Shown piece by piece: positions 8,531 to 15,748 of a DNA stretch of 64,000 nt (position 1 is the stretch's first letter; every line of letters begins with the position of its first letter). Under the pieces are notes generated by a model that was given only the letters and a program-made list of their open reading frames with translations, made no database searches and was not told the origin of the DNA. Origin of the DNA: Streptomyces sp. IMTB 2501 (GTDB lineage Bacteria > Actinomycetota > Actinomycetes > Streptomycetales > Streptomycetaceae); the NCBI RefSeq assembly GCF_001953885.1, contig NZ_MQUS01000011.1, positions 212,797-276,796 of the forward strand. The letters run 5' to 3'. The position numbers were made by a program, and so were the translations under genes.

Positions 8531-8568
8531 TTCGGACCAGTGGTCGACCTCGCCTACACTCGGTGCCG
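8531..8568 (+). promoter_or_regulatory. purF promoter predicting a leaderless mRNA
   Basis: TTCGGA at 8531-8536, an 18-base spacer and TACACT at 8555-8560 resemble a vegetative promoter. Transcription would start about seven bases later, on the GTG start codon at 8568. That fits the lack of any ribosome site before purF. Confidence 0.55.
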
Positions 8569-10097
8569 TGCCACGTGGTGACGGTCGACTCAATCACGAT
8601 CTGCTTCCCGGCGAGAAGGGCCCCCAGGACGCTTGCGGCGTCTTCGGCGTCTGGGCTCCGGGTGAAGAGGTCGCAAAGCTCACGTACTTCGGGCTCTACG
8701 CCCTCCAGCACCGGGGCCAGGAATCCGCGGGAATCGCGGTCAGCAACGGCTCCCAGATCCTCGTCTTCAAGGACATGGGCCTGGTCTCCCAGGTCTTCGA
8801 CGAGACCTCGCTCGGTTCGCTCCAGGGTCATATCGCGGTCGGACACGCCCGCTACTCGACCACCGGAGCCTCCGTGTGGGAGAACGCCCAGCCGACGTTC
8901 CGTGCCACCGCGCACGGCTCGATCGCGCTCGGCCACAACGGCAACCTGGTCAACACGGCCCAGCTCGCCGAGATGGTCGCCGAGCTGCCGAACGACAACA
9001 ACAGCCGCTCCAGCCGGGTCGCGGCCACCAATGACACCGACCTGCTGACGGCCCTGCTGGCCGCCCAGGTCGACGCAGACGGCAAGCCGCTGACCATCGA
9101 GGAGGCCGCCCACGCGGTGCTCCCGAAGGTGCGCGGCGCCTTCTCCCTCGTCTTCATGGACGAGCACACCCTCTACGCGGCCCGTGACCCGCAGGGCATC
9201 CGCCCGCTGGTCCTCGGCCGCCTGGAGCGCGGCTGGGTGGTCGCCTCCGAGACCGCCGCCCTGGACATCTGCGGCGCGAGCTTCGTGCGGGAGATCGAGC
9301 CGGGCGAGTTCGTCGCCGTCGACGAGAACGGCCTGCGCAGCTCCCGATTCGCAGAAGCGAAGCCCAAGGGCTGTGTCTTCGAGTATGTGTACCTGGCCCG
9401 CCCGGACACCGACATCGCCGGCCGGAACGTGTACCTCTCCCGCGTGGAGATGGGCCGCCGGCTCGCCAAGGAGGCCCCGGTCGAGGCCGACCTGGTGATA
9501 GCCACCCCGGAATCCGGCACCCCGGCCGCCATCGGCTACGCGGAGGCCTCCGGCATCCCCTTCGGCGCGGGCCTGGTGAAGAACGCCTACGTCGGCCGGA
9601 CCTTCATCCAGCCCTCGCAGACCATCCGCCAGCTCGGCATCCGCCTGAAGCTGAACCCGCTGAAGGAAGTCATCAAGGGCAAGCGCCTGGTCGTCGTCGA
9701 CGACTCGATCGTGCGCGGCAACACACAGCGGGCCCTGGTGCGGATGCTGCGCGAGGCCGGCGCGGCCGAGGTCCACATCCGGATCTCCTCTCCCCCGGTG
9801 AAGTGGCCCTGCTTCTTCGGCATCGACTTCGCCACGCGCGCGGAGCTGATCGCCAACGGCATGACCATCGAGGAGATCGGCACCAGCCTCGGCGCCGATT
9901 CGCTCGCGTACATCTCCATCGACGGCATGATCGAGGCGACCACCATCGCCAAGCCGAACCTGTGCCGCGCCTGCTTCGACGGCGAGTACCCGATGGAGCT
10001 GCCGGACCCCGAGCTGCTCGGCAAGCAGCTGCTGGAGACCGAGCTCGCCGCCGGTCCCGCCGCCACGGCCGCGGCCGACGCGATCCGTCGCCCGTAA
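8568..10097 (+). CDS. purF: Amidophosphoribosyltransferase
   Basis: 509-residue first committed enzyme of purine synthesis, making phosphoribosylamine from PRPP and glutamine. An N-terminal propeptide of 22 residues precedes the nucleophile Cys23 (GPQDACGVFG), which must be exposed by self-cleavage. The glutaminase domain has ALQHRGQESAGIA and GHARYSTTG; the C-terminal phosphoribosyltransferase domain carries the PRPP loop VVVDDSIVRGNTQ. Cysteines near the C-terminus (WPCFFGID, LCRACFDGEYP) match the iron-sulfur cluster type, as in B. subtilis PurF. I use the GTG at 8568; the upstream frame lacks coding character. purM follows after 34 bases in the same operon. Confidence 0.96.
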   Translation: MPRGDGRLNHDLLPGEKGPQDACGVFGVWAPGEEVAKLTYFGLYALQHRGQESAGIAVSNGSQILVFKDMGLVSQVFDETSLGSLQGHIAVGHARYSTTGASVWENAQPTFRATAHGSIALGHNGNLVNTAQLAEMVAELPNDNNSRSSRVAATNDTDLLTALLAAQVDADGKPLTIEEAAHAVLPKVRGAFSLVFMDEHTLYAARDPQGIRPLVLGRLERGWVVASETAALDICGASFVREIEPGEFVAVDENGLRSSRFAEAKPKGCVFEYVYLARPDTDIAGRNVYLSRVEMGRRLAKEAPVEADLVIATPESGTPAAIGYAEASGIPFGAGLVKNAYVGRTFIQPSQTIRQLGIRLKLNPLKEVIKGKRLVVVDDSIVRGNTQRALVRMLREAGAAEVHIRISSPPVKWPCFFGIDFATRAELIANGMTIEEIGTSLGADSLAYISIDGMIEATTIAKPNLCRACFDGEYPMELPDPELLGKQLLETELAAGPAATAAADAIRRP

Positions 10098-10131
10098 GCC
10101 TCGTAGAAACCAACCCGAAAGATCCCAGGCA

Positions 10132-11205
10132 ATGTCTGAGAGCCGTTCCACCGGTGCTTCCTACGCGGCTGCCGGAGTCGACATCGAGGCGGGCGACCGC
10201 GCCGTAGAGCTGATGAAGGAGTGGGTGAAGAAGACCCAGCGCCCCGAGGTACTCGGCGGCCTCGGCGGCTTCGCCGGACTCTTCGACGCCTCCGCCCTCA
10301 AGCGCTACGAGCGCCCGCTGCTCGCCTCCGCCACGGACGGCGTCGGCACGAAGGTCGACATCGCCCGCCGTATGGGCGTCTACGACACCATCGGCCACGA
10401 CCTGGTCGCCATGGTCATGGACGACATCGTGGTGTGCGGTGCCGAGCCGCTGTTCATGACGGACTACATCTGCGTCGGCAAGGTCCACCCCGAGCGCGTC
10501 GCGGCCATCGTGAAGGGCATCGCGGAGGGCTGTGTGCTCGCCGGGTGTGCTCTGGTGGGCGGCGAGACGGCCGAGCACCCGGGCCTGCTGGGCGCGGACG
10601 ACTTCGACGTCGCCGGTGCCGGCACGGGCGTCGTGGAGGCCGACCGGCTGCTCGGCGCGGATCGCATCCGTAAGGGTGACGCGGTGATCGCCATGGCGTC
10701 CTCCGGGCTTCACTCGAACGGGTACTCCCTGGTCCGGCACGTCCTGCTGGACCGCGCCGGCCTCGCCCTGGAGGCGGAGGTCGCCGAGCTGGGCCGCAGC
10801 CTCGGTGAGGAGCTGCTGGAGCCCACGAAGATCTACTCGCTGGACTGTCTGGCACTGACCCGCACCACCGAGGTGCACGCGTTCTCGCACATCACCGGCG
10901 GCGGCCTCGCGGCCAACCTGGCCCGGGTGATCCCGGACGCGCTGCACGCCACGGTCGACCGCTCCACCTGGACCCCGGGCGCGATCTTCGACCTGGTCGG
11001 CCGGACCGGGAGCGTCGAGGGCCTGGAGCTGGAGAAGACCCTCAACATGGGCGTCGGCATGATGGCGATCGTCCCCGCGGAGTCCACCGAGGTGGCGCTC
11101 GCGACCCTGGCCGACCGCGGTGTCGAGGCATGGGTGGCCGGCGAGATCACGGACCGGGGCACGAAGGAGACCGGCGCCGAGCTGGTCGGGGACTACTCCG
11201 CCTGA
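10132..11205 (+). CDS. purM: Phosphoribosylformylglycinamidine cyclo-ligase (AIR synthetase)
   Basis: 357-residue ATP-dependent enzyme that closes FGAM to AIR, the fifth step of purine synthesis and next after PurSQL. Diagnostic segments are TDGVGTKVDIARRMG (nucleotide and substrate site), DLVAMVMDDIVVCGAEPLFMTDY, GCALVGGETAEHPG and SSGLHSNGYSLVR, with HITGGGLAANLAR in the C-terminal half. It follows purF by 34 bases and shares its promoter. A hairpin 36 bases downstream ends transcription. Confidence 0.97.
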   Translation: MSESRSTGASYAAAGVDIEAGDRAVELMKEWVKKTQRPEVLGGLGGFAGLFDASALKRYERPLLASATDGVGTKVDIARRMGVYDTIGHDLVAMVMDDIVVCGAEPLFMTDYICVGKVHPERVAAIVKGIAEGCVLAGCALVGGETAEHPGLLGADDFDVAGAGTGVVEADRLLGADRIRKGDAVIAMASSGLHSNGYSLVRHVLLDRAGLALEAEVAELGRSLGEELLEPTKIYSLDCLALTRTTEVHAFSHITGGGLAANLARVIPDALHATVDRSTWTPGAIFDLVGRTGSVEGLELEKTLNMGVGMMAIVPAESTEVALATLADRGVEAWVAGEITDRGTKETGAELVGDYSA

Positions 11206-11240
11206 TCCGACGGGCGGTGACCGCGCGGACAGCACAGAAA

Positions 11241-11267
11241 CCGGTCGGTGGCTCTGCCACCGACCGG
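11241..11267. terminator. Bidirectional hairpin between purM and the DUF3073 gene
   Basis: A perfect 11-bp stem (CCGGTCGGTGG / CCACCGACCGG) with a CTCTG loop lies between two convergent genes. There is no U-run, as is common for Streptomyces terminators. Confidence 0.7.
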
Positions 11268-11283
11268 ACTGGTCACTGCAAGG

Positions 11284-11541
11284 TCAAGCGCCGCGACGGT
11301 GCTGTTGGTGAGGATCCTTGTCGTCCTCTTCCTCGTCGTCGTCCTCGTAGAGGTCGGCATAACGAGAGTAGAGATCGTCCTCGTCGTTCTCATCGTCCTC
11401 GAACGGCTCGCCGTTCGGCGGCTGGCTCGAAGTCGATGCGCCCAGTTCACTGGCCAGACGTGACAGGTCAGTCCCACCGCTGTTGTACTTCAGCTGGCGG
11501 GCGACCTTTGTCTGCTTGGCCTTGGCCCGGCCGCGCCCCAT
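11284..11541 (-). CDS. DUF3073 protein, small acidic-tailed protein
   Basis: 85 residues. The highly conserved basic N-terminus (GRGRAKAKQTKVARQLKY) is the DUF3073 signature found across actinobacteria. The second half is low-complexity and very acidic (runs of D and E around DDENDEDDLY and EDDDEEEDDKD) and ends basic. The function is unknown; such charge segregation suits nucleic-acid or ribosome association, but that is inference. The true start is the ATG at 11541; longer upstream frames lack coding bias. It is convergent with purM. Confidence 0.85.
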   Translation of the reverse strand: MGRGRAKAKQTKVARQLKYNSGGTDLSRLASELGASTSSQPPNGEPFEDDENDEDDLYSRYADLYEDDDEEEDDKDPHQQHRRGA

Positions 11542-11832
11542 GGCTCGACCCCCTCGGTGACAGGGGCTCAACGGCCCCAGAGTCTGACACGCGTTCATGA
11601 TCCGGAACGGACCCTCCGTGGAGAGGCCGGTCCGTAGGGCTTCCACGGTACCTGAGCCCGCGCCCATACGGTACGTCGCCCGCACCACGCGCGTGTGCAC
11701 AGGACCTTCGAGGCGCCCTGTCCTCGCTGGTCAATGGCGATTTTAACCACTTATCGGGGAACGACCCGCCGGTGGAAGTGAGAGTTCTCTCTAAGTTCCC
11801 GCCGACGGGTACCGCTCACGTGTGCGATCGGG

Positions 11833-12939
11833 TCAGTGTGCGGTGCGTTCCGCGCGGGCCTCGGCCATCCGCTGCTCGGCGATCCGGTCGGCCGCGGCGG
11901 CCGGCGGAATCCCGTCTTCCTTCGCACGTGCGAATATGGCCAGCGTGGTGTCGAAGATCTTCGCCGCCTTCGCCCTGCACCGGTCGAAGTCGAACCCGTG
12001 CAGCTCGTCGGCCACCTGGATGACCCCGCCGGCGTTCACCACGTAGTCCGGCGCGTACAGGATGCCGCGGTCGGCGAGGTCCTTCTCCACACCCGGGTGC
12101 GCGAGCTGGTTGTTGGCCGCGCCGCACACCACCTTGGCGGTGAGTACCGGGACGGAGTCGTCGTTCAGCGCGCCGCCGAGCGCGCAGGGGGCGTAGATGT
12201 CCAGCCCCTCCACCCGGATCAGGGCCTCGGTGTCGGCGACCGCCGTCACGCCCGCCGGGTACTGTTCGAGGATCCGCTGGACGGCGTCCGTGCGTACGTC
12301 CGTGACGACGACCTCGGCGCCCTCGTCCCGCAGGTGCTTCACCAGGTGGTGGCCGACCTTGCCGACGCCCGCGATGCCGACCCTGCGGCCGCGCAGCGAG
12401 GGGTCGCCCCACAGGTGCTGGGCGGAGGCGCGCATGCCCTGGTAGACGCCGAAGGCGGTGAGCACGGAGGAGTCGCCGGCGCCGCCGTTCTCGGGGGAGC
12501 GGCCGGTGGTCCAGCGGCACTCGCGGGCCACGACGTCCATGTCGGCGACGTAGGTGCCGACGTCGCACGCGGTGACGTAGCGCCCGCCGAGCGAGGCGAC
12601 CATCCGGCCGTAGGCGAGCAGCAGTTCCTCGGTCTTGTCGCGCTCCGGGTCGCCGATGATCACGGCCTTGCCCCCGCCGTGGTCCAGACCGGCCATGGCG
12701 TTCTTGTACGACATCCCGCGCGCGAGGTTGAGGGCGTCGGCGACGGCCTCGGCCTCGGTGGCGTACGGGTAGAAGCGCGTGCCGCCGAGGGCCGGACCCA
12801 GGGCGGTGGAGTGGATGGCGATCACGGCCTTGAGGCCGCTGGCGCGATCCTGGCAGAGCACGACCTGCTCGTGTCCTCCCTGGTCCGAGTGGAACAGGGT
12901 GTGCAGGACATCAGCAGGTGCGCCGGTTACGTCGGTCAC
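11833..12939 (-). CDS. vdh: Valine (branched-chain amino acid) dehydrogenase
   Basis: 368-residue NAD-dependent oxidative deaminase of the Glu/Leu/Phe/Val dehydrogenase family. It catabolises valine, leucine and isoleucine to keto acids that feed acyl-CoA primers for antibiotic synthesis. The glycine-rich substrate loop LGPALGGTRFYPY, the catalytic lysine region YKNAMAGLDHGGGKAV and the Rossmann motif GVGKVGHHL are all present. The GTG at 12939 is preceded by AGGAG at eight bases. S. coelicolor Vdh, as I recall, is about 364 residues, so the length fits. The neighbour at 13152 is divergent. Confidence 0.93.
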   Translation of the reverse strand: MTDVTGAPADVLHTLFHSDQGGHEQVVLCQDRASGLKAVIAIHSTALGPALGGTRFYPYATEAEAVADALNLARGMSYKNAMAGLDHGGGKAVIIGDPERDKTEELLLAYGRMVASLGGRYVTACDVGTYVADMDVVARECRWTTGRSPENGGAGDSSVLTAFGVYQGMRASAQHLWGDPSLRGRRVGIAGVGKVGHHLVKHLRDEGAEVVVTDVRTDAVQRILEQYPAGVTAVADTEALIRVEGLDIYAPCALGGALNDDSVPVLTAKVVCGAANNQLAHPGVEKDLADRGILYAPDYVVNAGGVIQVADELHGFDFDRCRAKAAKIFDTTLAIFARAKEDGIPPAAAADRIAEQRMAEARAERTAH

Positions 12940-13151
12940 TGTGGTGACTCCTGTGTAAATAGCGGCGAGTGGGGACGGACCCCGTACGGGTGGCGGGGCG
13001 CCGTGCCCTGAGCGTAGAGCCTCGGCCCGACCACCATCCGTGCAGTGTTCAGGATCACTCTCGCGCGCCGTTCGCGCACGCATGTCCGTGGGACGATTTG
13101 CAGTGGTTTTGCAGCGGTTTTCGAGCTGGGCCCGTTGGGGAGGGAGCAGGC

Positions 13152-13994
13152 GTGCCGAAGGTGTCCTCCGTGGTCGTCCCCTATGCCGCATACCTGCGCG
13201 TGTACGAGCCGCTGGGCGCCTTCCCGGAGCCGGAGCGCGGCCACTGGGCGCGTTACGCCCGCCGCCCCGACCGCCCCTCCTACCAGGACGAACTGCGGCG
13301 CTCCCTGGCCGACTTGCTGCCCACCCCGCCGGTCGCGGTGCCGGTGCACGAGAGCAGCGACGCCTTCGTGCTGGAGATCGACGGCGTGGTCTGTGTGTGC
13401 CCCTGGCGGACCCGGCTGCGCGGCTGGCAGGCGCTGGGCGAGCTGGCGGAGGAGCTGCCCGCGCCGGTCCTGGACGCGGTGCTGCCCCCGGTCGTACGCC
13501 GCCAGGCCGCCCAGGACTACGAGCGCTGGCTCGCCCGCAACCCCGACGCACGCCCGTGGATCCGGACGGCGACCTGGCAGGTGCCGCTGAACTGGTTCGT
13601 GCTGGTCTCCGACGAGGAGCGGCGGTACGAGAAGGGCACCGCCGAGGTGCCGCCGCTGCTGCGCTACCGCACGCCCATGGTGCAGGCCCGGCGACGGGTG
13701 GCGCGGGCGCTGCGCACGCTGAAGGACGCCGTCGAGGAGGGCCCGCTGAGCGACGGTCTGGTGGACGTCGGCCGCTGGCTGGAGGAGTTCCACCCGCGCT
13801 CGCTGGTGGAGCTGGACTACGGCGGTCTGGTGCATGTGCTGCCGGCCGGCGAGCTGGAGGGCGACCACTCGGCGGCGGACGTGGCCGACGGCGTCGAGGC
13901 GCTGCGCCGGGGCGACGGGGCGGCGGCCGGGGAGGCCTATGTGCGGCTCGTGGAGCGCTGGCGGGCGGTACGGGACCGGCGTTCCGCGAACTGA
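13152..13994 (+). CDS. Conserved actinobacterial protein of unknown function
   Basis: 280 residues, no signal peptide, membrane segment or known catalytic motif. It starts PKVSSVVVPYAAYLRVYEPL and is rich in charged residues. It contains WRTRLRGWQALGELAEELP, and the end has a helix-rich stretch of alternating Arg and Glu. I recall it as a conserved Streptomyces neighbour between vdh and bldC, but no function. The GTG at 13152 with GGGAG nine bases upstream is preferred to a longer frame from 12969, whose first 61 codons overlap the vdh promoter region. Confidence 0.75.
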   Translation: MPKVSSVVVPYAAYLRVYEPLGAFPEPERGHWARYARRPDRPSYQDELRRSLADLLPTPPVAVPVHESSDAFVLEIDGVVCVCPWRTRLRGWQALGELAEELPAPVLDAVLPPVVRRQAAQDYERWLARNPDARPWIRTATWQVPLNWFVLVSDEERRYEKGTAEVPPLLRYRTPMVQARRRVARALRTLKDAVEEGPLSDGLVDVGRWLEEFHPRSLVELDYGGLVHVLPAGELEGDHSAADVADGVEALRRGDGAAAGEAYVRLVERWRAVRDRRSAN

Positions 13995-14532
13995 CGCTCC
14001 CCAAACGGCGGAAAGTGACATACGTCACGGCTCGAACCGCGTCGAACGACGTACGGTCTACGGCACTTGACCCCGTGAGGGGACGTTGGTCCCGATCTGG
14101 ACTTTTGTCTCAAGGGTGACGGACGGCACGTACACGGCCCTTGCGTCTCTTGCCGCCCCTCATGCCAAAATAGGACAAGGAGTCCGGGGAGGGCTCCTTC
14201 CGTCCAACTATGCTCCATCGTGGGCGGAATCTCGGCATTGCGCGCTTTGGGGGGTCTTGTGACTCCTGATCGTCCTGTGACTGATCGTCACAGTGGCGTG
14301 ACTGTCCGCTATGGCATGGTCCATCGGCATCCGTCGCTGATGAACACCTGGGAGGGCAATTCCATCGGTTTGGCCGACGAGGCTGGACAGATGGTGTAGT
14401 TGTAGTGCCGAGGACAAGCCGTTCGTCCTATAACCGACTCGGCCCGCGTCCGCCATTTCGGGCAACGCGGGTCAAGGTGCAGAATTTAGAGGAAAGAACC
14501 GAGAAGGTTCGGTTCTCCCGAGGAGGCCGCTC
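13995..14532. promoter_or_regulatory. Long upstream region of bldC
   Basis: 538 bases with no convincing gene. It contains a 7-bp inverted repeat CTGTGAC-TGATC-GTCACAG at 14275-14293, which has the look of a regulator site. A CTATAAC at about 14428-14434 is a plausible -10 about 100 bases before bldC. Another hairpin-like stretch near 14170-14200 contains GGAGTCCGGGGAGGGCTCC. Long leaders are usual for bld genes. Confidence 0.5.
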
Positions 14533-14739
14533 ATGACCGCTCGCACCCCTGATGCCGAGCCGCTGCTGACCCCGGCTGAGGTCGCCACGATGTTCCGCGT
14601 GGACCCGAAGACGGTCACGCGGTGGGCGAAGGCCGGCAAGCTCACTTCCATCCGCACGCTCGGCGGGCACCGCCGCTACCGCGAGGCCGAGGTCCGCGCT
14701 CTGCTCGCGGGCATCCCGCAGCAGCGCAGCGAGGCCTGA
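14533..14739 (+). CDS. bldC: Developmental regulator BldC (MerR-like DNA-binding protein)
   Basis: 68 residues consisting of a single winged helix-turn-helix of the MerR/Xis class: LLTPAEVATMFRVDPKTVTR is the HTH and KLTSIRTLGGHRRYREAEV the wing. There is no effector-binding or dimerisation coil, as is known for BldC, which assembles head-to-tail on direct repeats and delays entry into sporulation. The ATG at 14533 follows CGAGGAGG. The length is exactly that of S. coelicolor BldC as I recall it. A strong terminator 147 bases downstream shows it is monocistronic. Confidence 0.97.
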   Translation: MTARTPDAEPLLTPAEVATMFRVDPKTVTRWAKAGKLTSIRTLGGHRRYREAEVRALLAGIPQQRSEA

Positions 14740-14885
14740 ACAACTCCATAACCGGGCAAAACGGCTGGTCCCCCTACTTGCCGAGGCGCCCGGAACCCTA
14801 GCTCCAAGCGACGCGGGACCTGCCCCAACAGGGCCCACGCCCAAGCCGAAGAGAACGTTGTAGGCAGCGACACAGGGTGCGTCGT

Positions 14886-14926
14886 AGATCGCGCTGGACT
14901 CCGCCGGGTCCAGCGCGATCTTTTTT
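14886..14926 (+). terminator. Rho-independent terminator after bldC
   Basis: A 14-bp stem (AGATCGCGCTGGAC / GTCCAGCGCGATCT) with an 8-base loop is followed directly by TTTTTT, a textbook intrinsic terminator. Confidence 0.95.
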
Positions 14927-15200
14927 GTGCGCTGGTCGGGGGCGGGAGCGGGTCTCTGTGGGCGGCCTTGTCGGAGTCTGGGCAGGGCTGTCGGAACCGC
15001 TGTGTGTGACCTCTGAGGGAGGTGCAATTGCACATATTAAATTGACCACTTGTAGGGCAGGGGTAAGTTCCACCGTTTCAAAAACTCATGCGGTGACTCC
15101 CGTCACATGCCCCGCTGGTTGTTGCCGGTGGCATGTGTGCGCTAGTGGAGCGACCTGTTCCAGCGTGCCACGCCGGGTGGGCTGTTGGGACCGGCGTTGG
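14927..15200. other. Intergenic region with nothing recognised
   Basis: 274 bases after the bldC terminator, including a locally A+T-rich patch (GCACATATTAAATTGACCAC at about 15029-15048). No gene, hairpin or repeat that I can support. Confidence 0.4.
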
Positions 15201-15392
15201 TCACGCGCTGCGGGGACTTTCGTCCTCGACGTCCTCCTCGCCCGCCTCCCGGACCCGCGGGCCGGCGTCCATCGCCAGCCGCAGCAGGTGGTGGCAGATC
15301 GGGCAGTGGCGGGTCAGATGCCGGTAGGACGAGGCGGCCGACAGATGGGCCCGGAGCAGCGCCCGCGTCTCATGCCTGACCGATGCCGCCAT
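15201..15392 (-). CDS. Small CPIC-motif protein (DUF6274-like)
   Basis: 63 residues: an N-terminal helical stretch (AASVRHETRALLRAHLSAA), then YRHLTRHCPICHHLLRLAM with a His-Cys-x2-Cys-His cluster that could bind one zinc ion, and an acidic tail. I chose the ATG at 15392 because GGAGGT sits six bases before it; the longer frame to 15548 has no coding character. I recall a Streptomyces-specific family of this look next to bldC (DUF6274). The function is unknown; a zinc-finger-like adaptor is only a guess. Confidence 0.7.
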   Translation of the reverse strand: MAASVRHETRALLRAHLSAASSYRHLTRHCPICHHLLRLAMDAGPRVREAGEEDVEDESPRSA

Positions 15393-15532
15393 GCCCCACC
15401 TCCGCGGACCGCACAGGGGAACGGTCCTGGTCCCTGGGTACCGACGGAAAGTGACGCCGTCAAGACGACGGACACCGGCGGCGGAACAGAAGAAGGGCCC
15501 CACGAGGGGGCCCACTGGGTGGTCCTGGGCAT

Positions 15533-15572
15533 GAGTGAGGCCCGCCACCCTTGTCGGGCGCGGGCCTCACTC
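15533..15572 (-). terminator. Terminator after tRNA-Asp copy 1
   Basis: A 13-bp stem (GAGTGAGGCCCGC / GCGGGCCTCACTC) with a 14-base loop begins six bases past the 3' end of the tRNA on the minus strand. Confidence 0.7.
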
Positions 15573-15578
15573 GTAATG

Positions 15579-15653
15579 CGGTCCTGACGGGATTTGAACC
15601 CGCGGCCTCCACCTTGACAGGGTGGCGAGCACTCCAAACTGCTCCACAGGACC
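15579..15653 (-). tRNA. tRNA-Asp (anticodon GUC), copy 1
   Basis: 75-nt cloverleaf: acceptor GGTCCTG/CAGGACC, anticodon loop CTGTCAA, T-arm with GGGTTCAAATCCC, discriminator G. CCA is not encoded. The mature sequence is identical to the copy at 20171-20245, about 4.6 kb away on the same strand. Confidence 0.95.
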
Positions 15654-15748
15654 AGGTTTCGCGGCGCTTGTTGGTGCGTTGCGCTGCGAGAAGAGACTGT
15701 ACAGGAGGTGGGGCCGCCTGGTCGAACTCACCCCCTGTACGCACGCGA

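Noticed and set aside
13045..13590. Alternative plus-strand frames within the 13152 gene
   Set aside because: Arg/Pro/Ala-rich frames typical of off-phase reading; the GTG 13152 frame has the proper third-position bias.
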